Shown: one piece after another, positions 4,519-5,125 of the stretch
Layout: each line of letters begins with the position of its first letter
How positions within the stretch are numbered: position 1 is the first letter of the stretch
NCBI GenBank assembly: GCA_004297495.1
Contig: SCTL01000395.1
Coordinates: 1-5,125 of the forward strand
Direction of reading: 5' to 3'
Length of the DNA stretch: 5,125 nucleotides
From: Verrucomicrobiota bacterium
GTDB lineage: Bacteria; Verrucomicrobiota; Verrucomicrobiia; Limisphaerales; JADLHS01
Program-made: the position numbers and the translations under genes
Notes under the pieces: generated by a model
Told to the model about the DNA's origin: nothing
The model's database searches: none
The model's input: the letters and a program-made list of their open reading frames with translations, nothing else

Positions 4519-5125
4519 AGAAGAACGGTCTCCTGGAATTGATCGAGACGAAAGAGAACCTGGATTCCATCGGCGGTCTGGAGGTGTTGAAGGACTGGCT
4601 CGTAAAAAGAAAACGGGCCTTCAGCAAATCAGCAACTGAATACGGACTGCCACCGTTGAAGGGATTGTTGATGATCGGAATTGCGGGAAGTGGCAAAACC
4701 TTATCTGCCAAAGCCACTGCCTCGGTCTTCGGCATTCCCCTGCTCAAACTGGATGCCGGCAAACTCTATGGGGGTCTGGTGGGGCAGAGTGAAAGCAACC
4801 TCCGGTCAGTGCTCCAAACCGCCGAGGCCATTGCTCCCTGTTGTCTCTGGCTGGATGAATTGGACAAGGGCTTCAGTGGCAGCAAGCGTTCCGGGGTTAC
4901 TGACGGTGGGACTTCGGCCAGGGTGTTTGGCACGTTCCTGTCTTGGATGCAGGAAAAGACGGCCCCGGTGTTCGTCGTAGCGACCGCCAATGACGTCTCA
5001 CAACTGCCGCCGGAACTGCTACGCAAGGGAAGATGGAATGAGTTGTTCTTCATCGACCTGCCCAATGAAAAGGAGCGGGAACTGATCTGGAACATTCAAA
5101 TCGCAAAGCATGGTCGCGATGGCCG
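4422..5125 (+). CDS. Ycf46-like AAA+ ATPase, lacking its normal 5' part and running off the window
   Basis: The frame opens at 4422 straight after a TAG and stays open to the window end (234 codons). It reads 'TTIEAENAFALSVVQ', a helix, then 'GLLELIETKENLDSIGGL', the conserved lead-in of Ycf46-like AAA+ proteins. Walker A is 'GIAGSGKT' (4677-4700). Pore loop 'KLYGGLVGQSE' has Y at 4767. Walker B is 'LWLDE' with D at 4854 and E at 4857. 'DGGTSARVFGTFLSWMQEK' is a signature of this subfamily. Sensor-1 Asn is in 'ATAND' (4989). Arginine-finger region 'LLRKGRWNEL' starts at 5016, where the family usually has GRFDE. All ATPase residues are present, so it is a functional-looking hexameric remodelling domain. 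The roughly 220 N-terminal residues of full-length relatives are missing, with stops at 4401, 4407 and 4419. Internal GTG codons at 4458, 4476 and 4491 have no good ribosome site. Cellular role of the family is unsettled. Confidence 0.85.

Noticed and set aside
1..5125. CRISPR array, tRNA, rRNA, insertion sequence or toxin-antitoxin pair
   Set aside because: No regular repeats, RNA gene signatures, transposase motifs or toxin partner for the XRE gene could be found on either strand by eye.

Overview
The window looks like a piece of a Verrucomicrobiota genome (Pedosphaera-like soil or freshwater lineage). This is inferred from four things read in the sequence: a PEP-CTERM secreted protein; a C-terminal fragment with the 'QRFYRGL' ending common in secreted proteins of that phylum; a fragment matching the N-terminus typical of its ECF sigma factors; and a Ycf46-like AAA+ ATPase. 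No database search was run.

Layout. Positions 1-1151 (+) hold the C-terminal two thirds of a GH3 beta-glucosidase/glucan glucohydrolase with both catalytic residues; its 5' end is outside the window. Positions 1152-1435 hold no intact gene, but they contain a relic of another protein's C-terminus (about 1242-1370) and a possible weak promoter. Positions 1436-1816 (+) encode a small stand-alone GIY-YIG domain protein. Positions 1817-2019 lie between convergent genes and carry the start of an ECF sigma factor (1942 to about 2007) that breaks off just before the next gene. Positions 2020-2772 (-) are a lipoprotein with a DxNxDGxxD calcium-binding-like loop. It is split by one in-frame amber codon at 2527-2529. 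Upstream on the same strand, 2864-3121 (-) encodes a Cro/C1-type (XRE) HTH regulator. A perfect 12-bp inverted repeat (3121-3155) begins at its start codon. Divergent from it, 3178-4092 (+) encodes a PEP-CTERM exported protein. At 4156 (+) a short membrane-protein-like reading frame begins. From 4422 to the window end a clear Ycf46-like AAA+ ATPase domain runs in a different frame, with no intact start.

How the parts relate. The GH3 enzyme and the PEP-CTERM protein fit a polysaccharide-degrading, exopolysaccharide-producing lifestyle. The XRE gene may regulate itself, the lipoprotein behind it and the divergent PEP-CTERM gene through the dyad; this is inference. No coherent defence system or mobile element is visible. 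The most striking property is the density of broken genes between 1150 and 4430: two gene relics, one amber-split gene and one gene missing its 5' part. This suggests a decaying or rearranged intergenic zone, or in part assembly and sequencing errors. No rRNA, tRNA, CRISPR array or insertion sequence was recognised.
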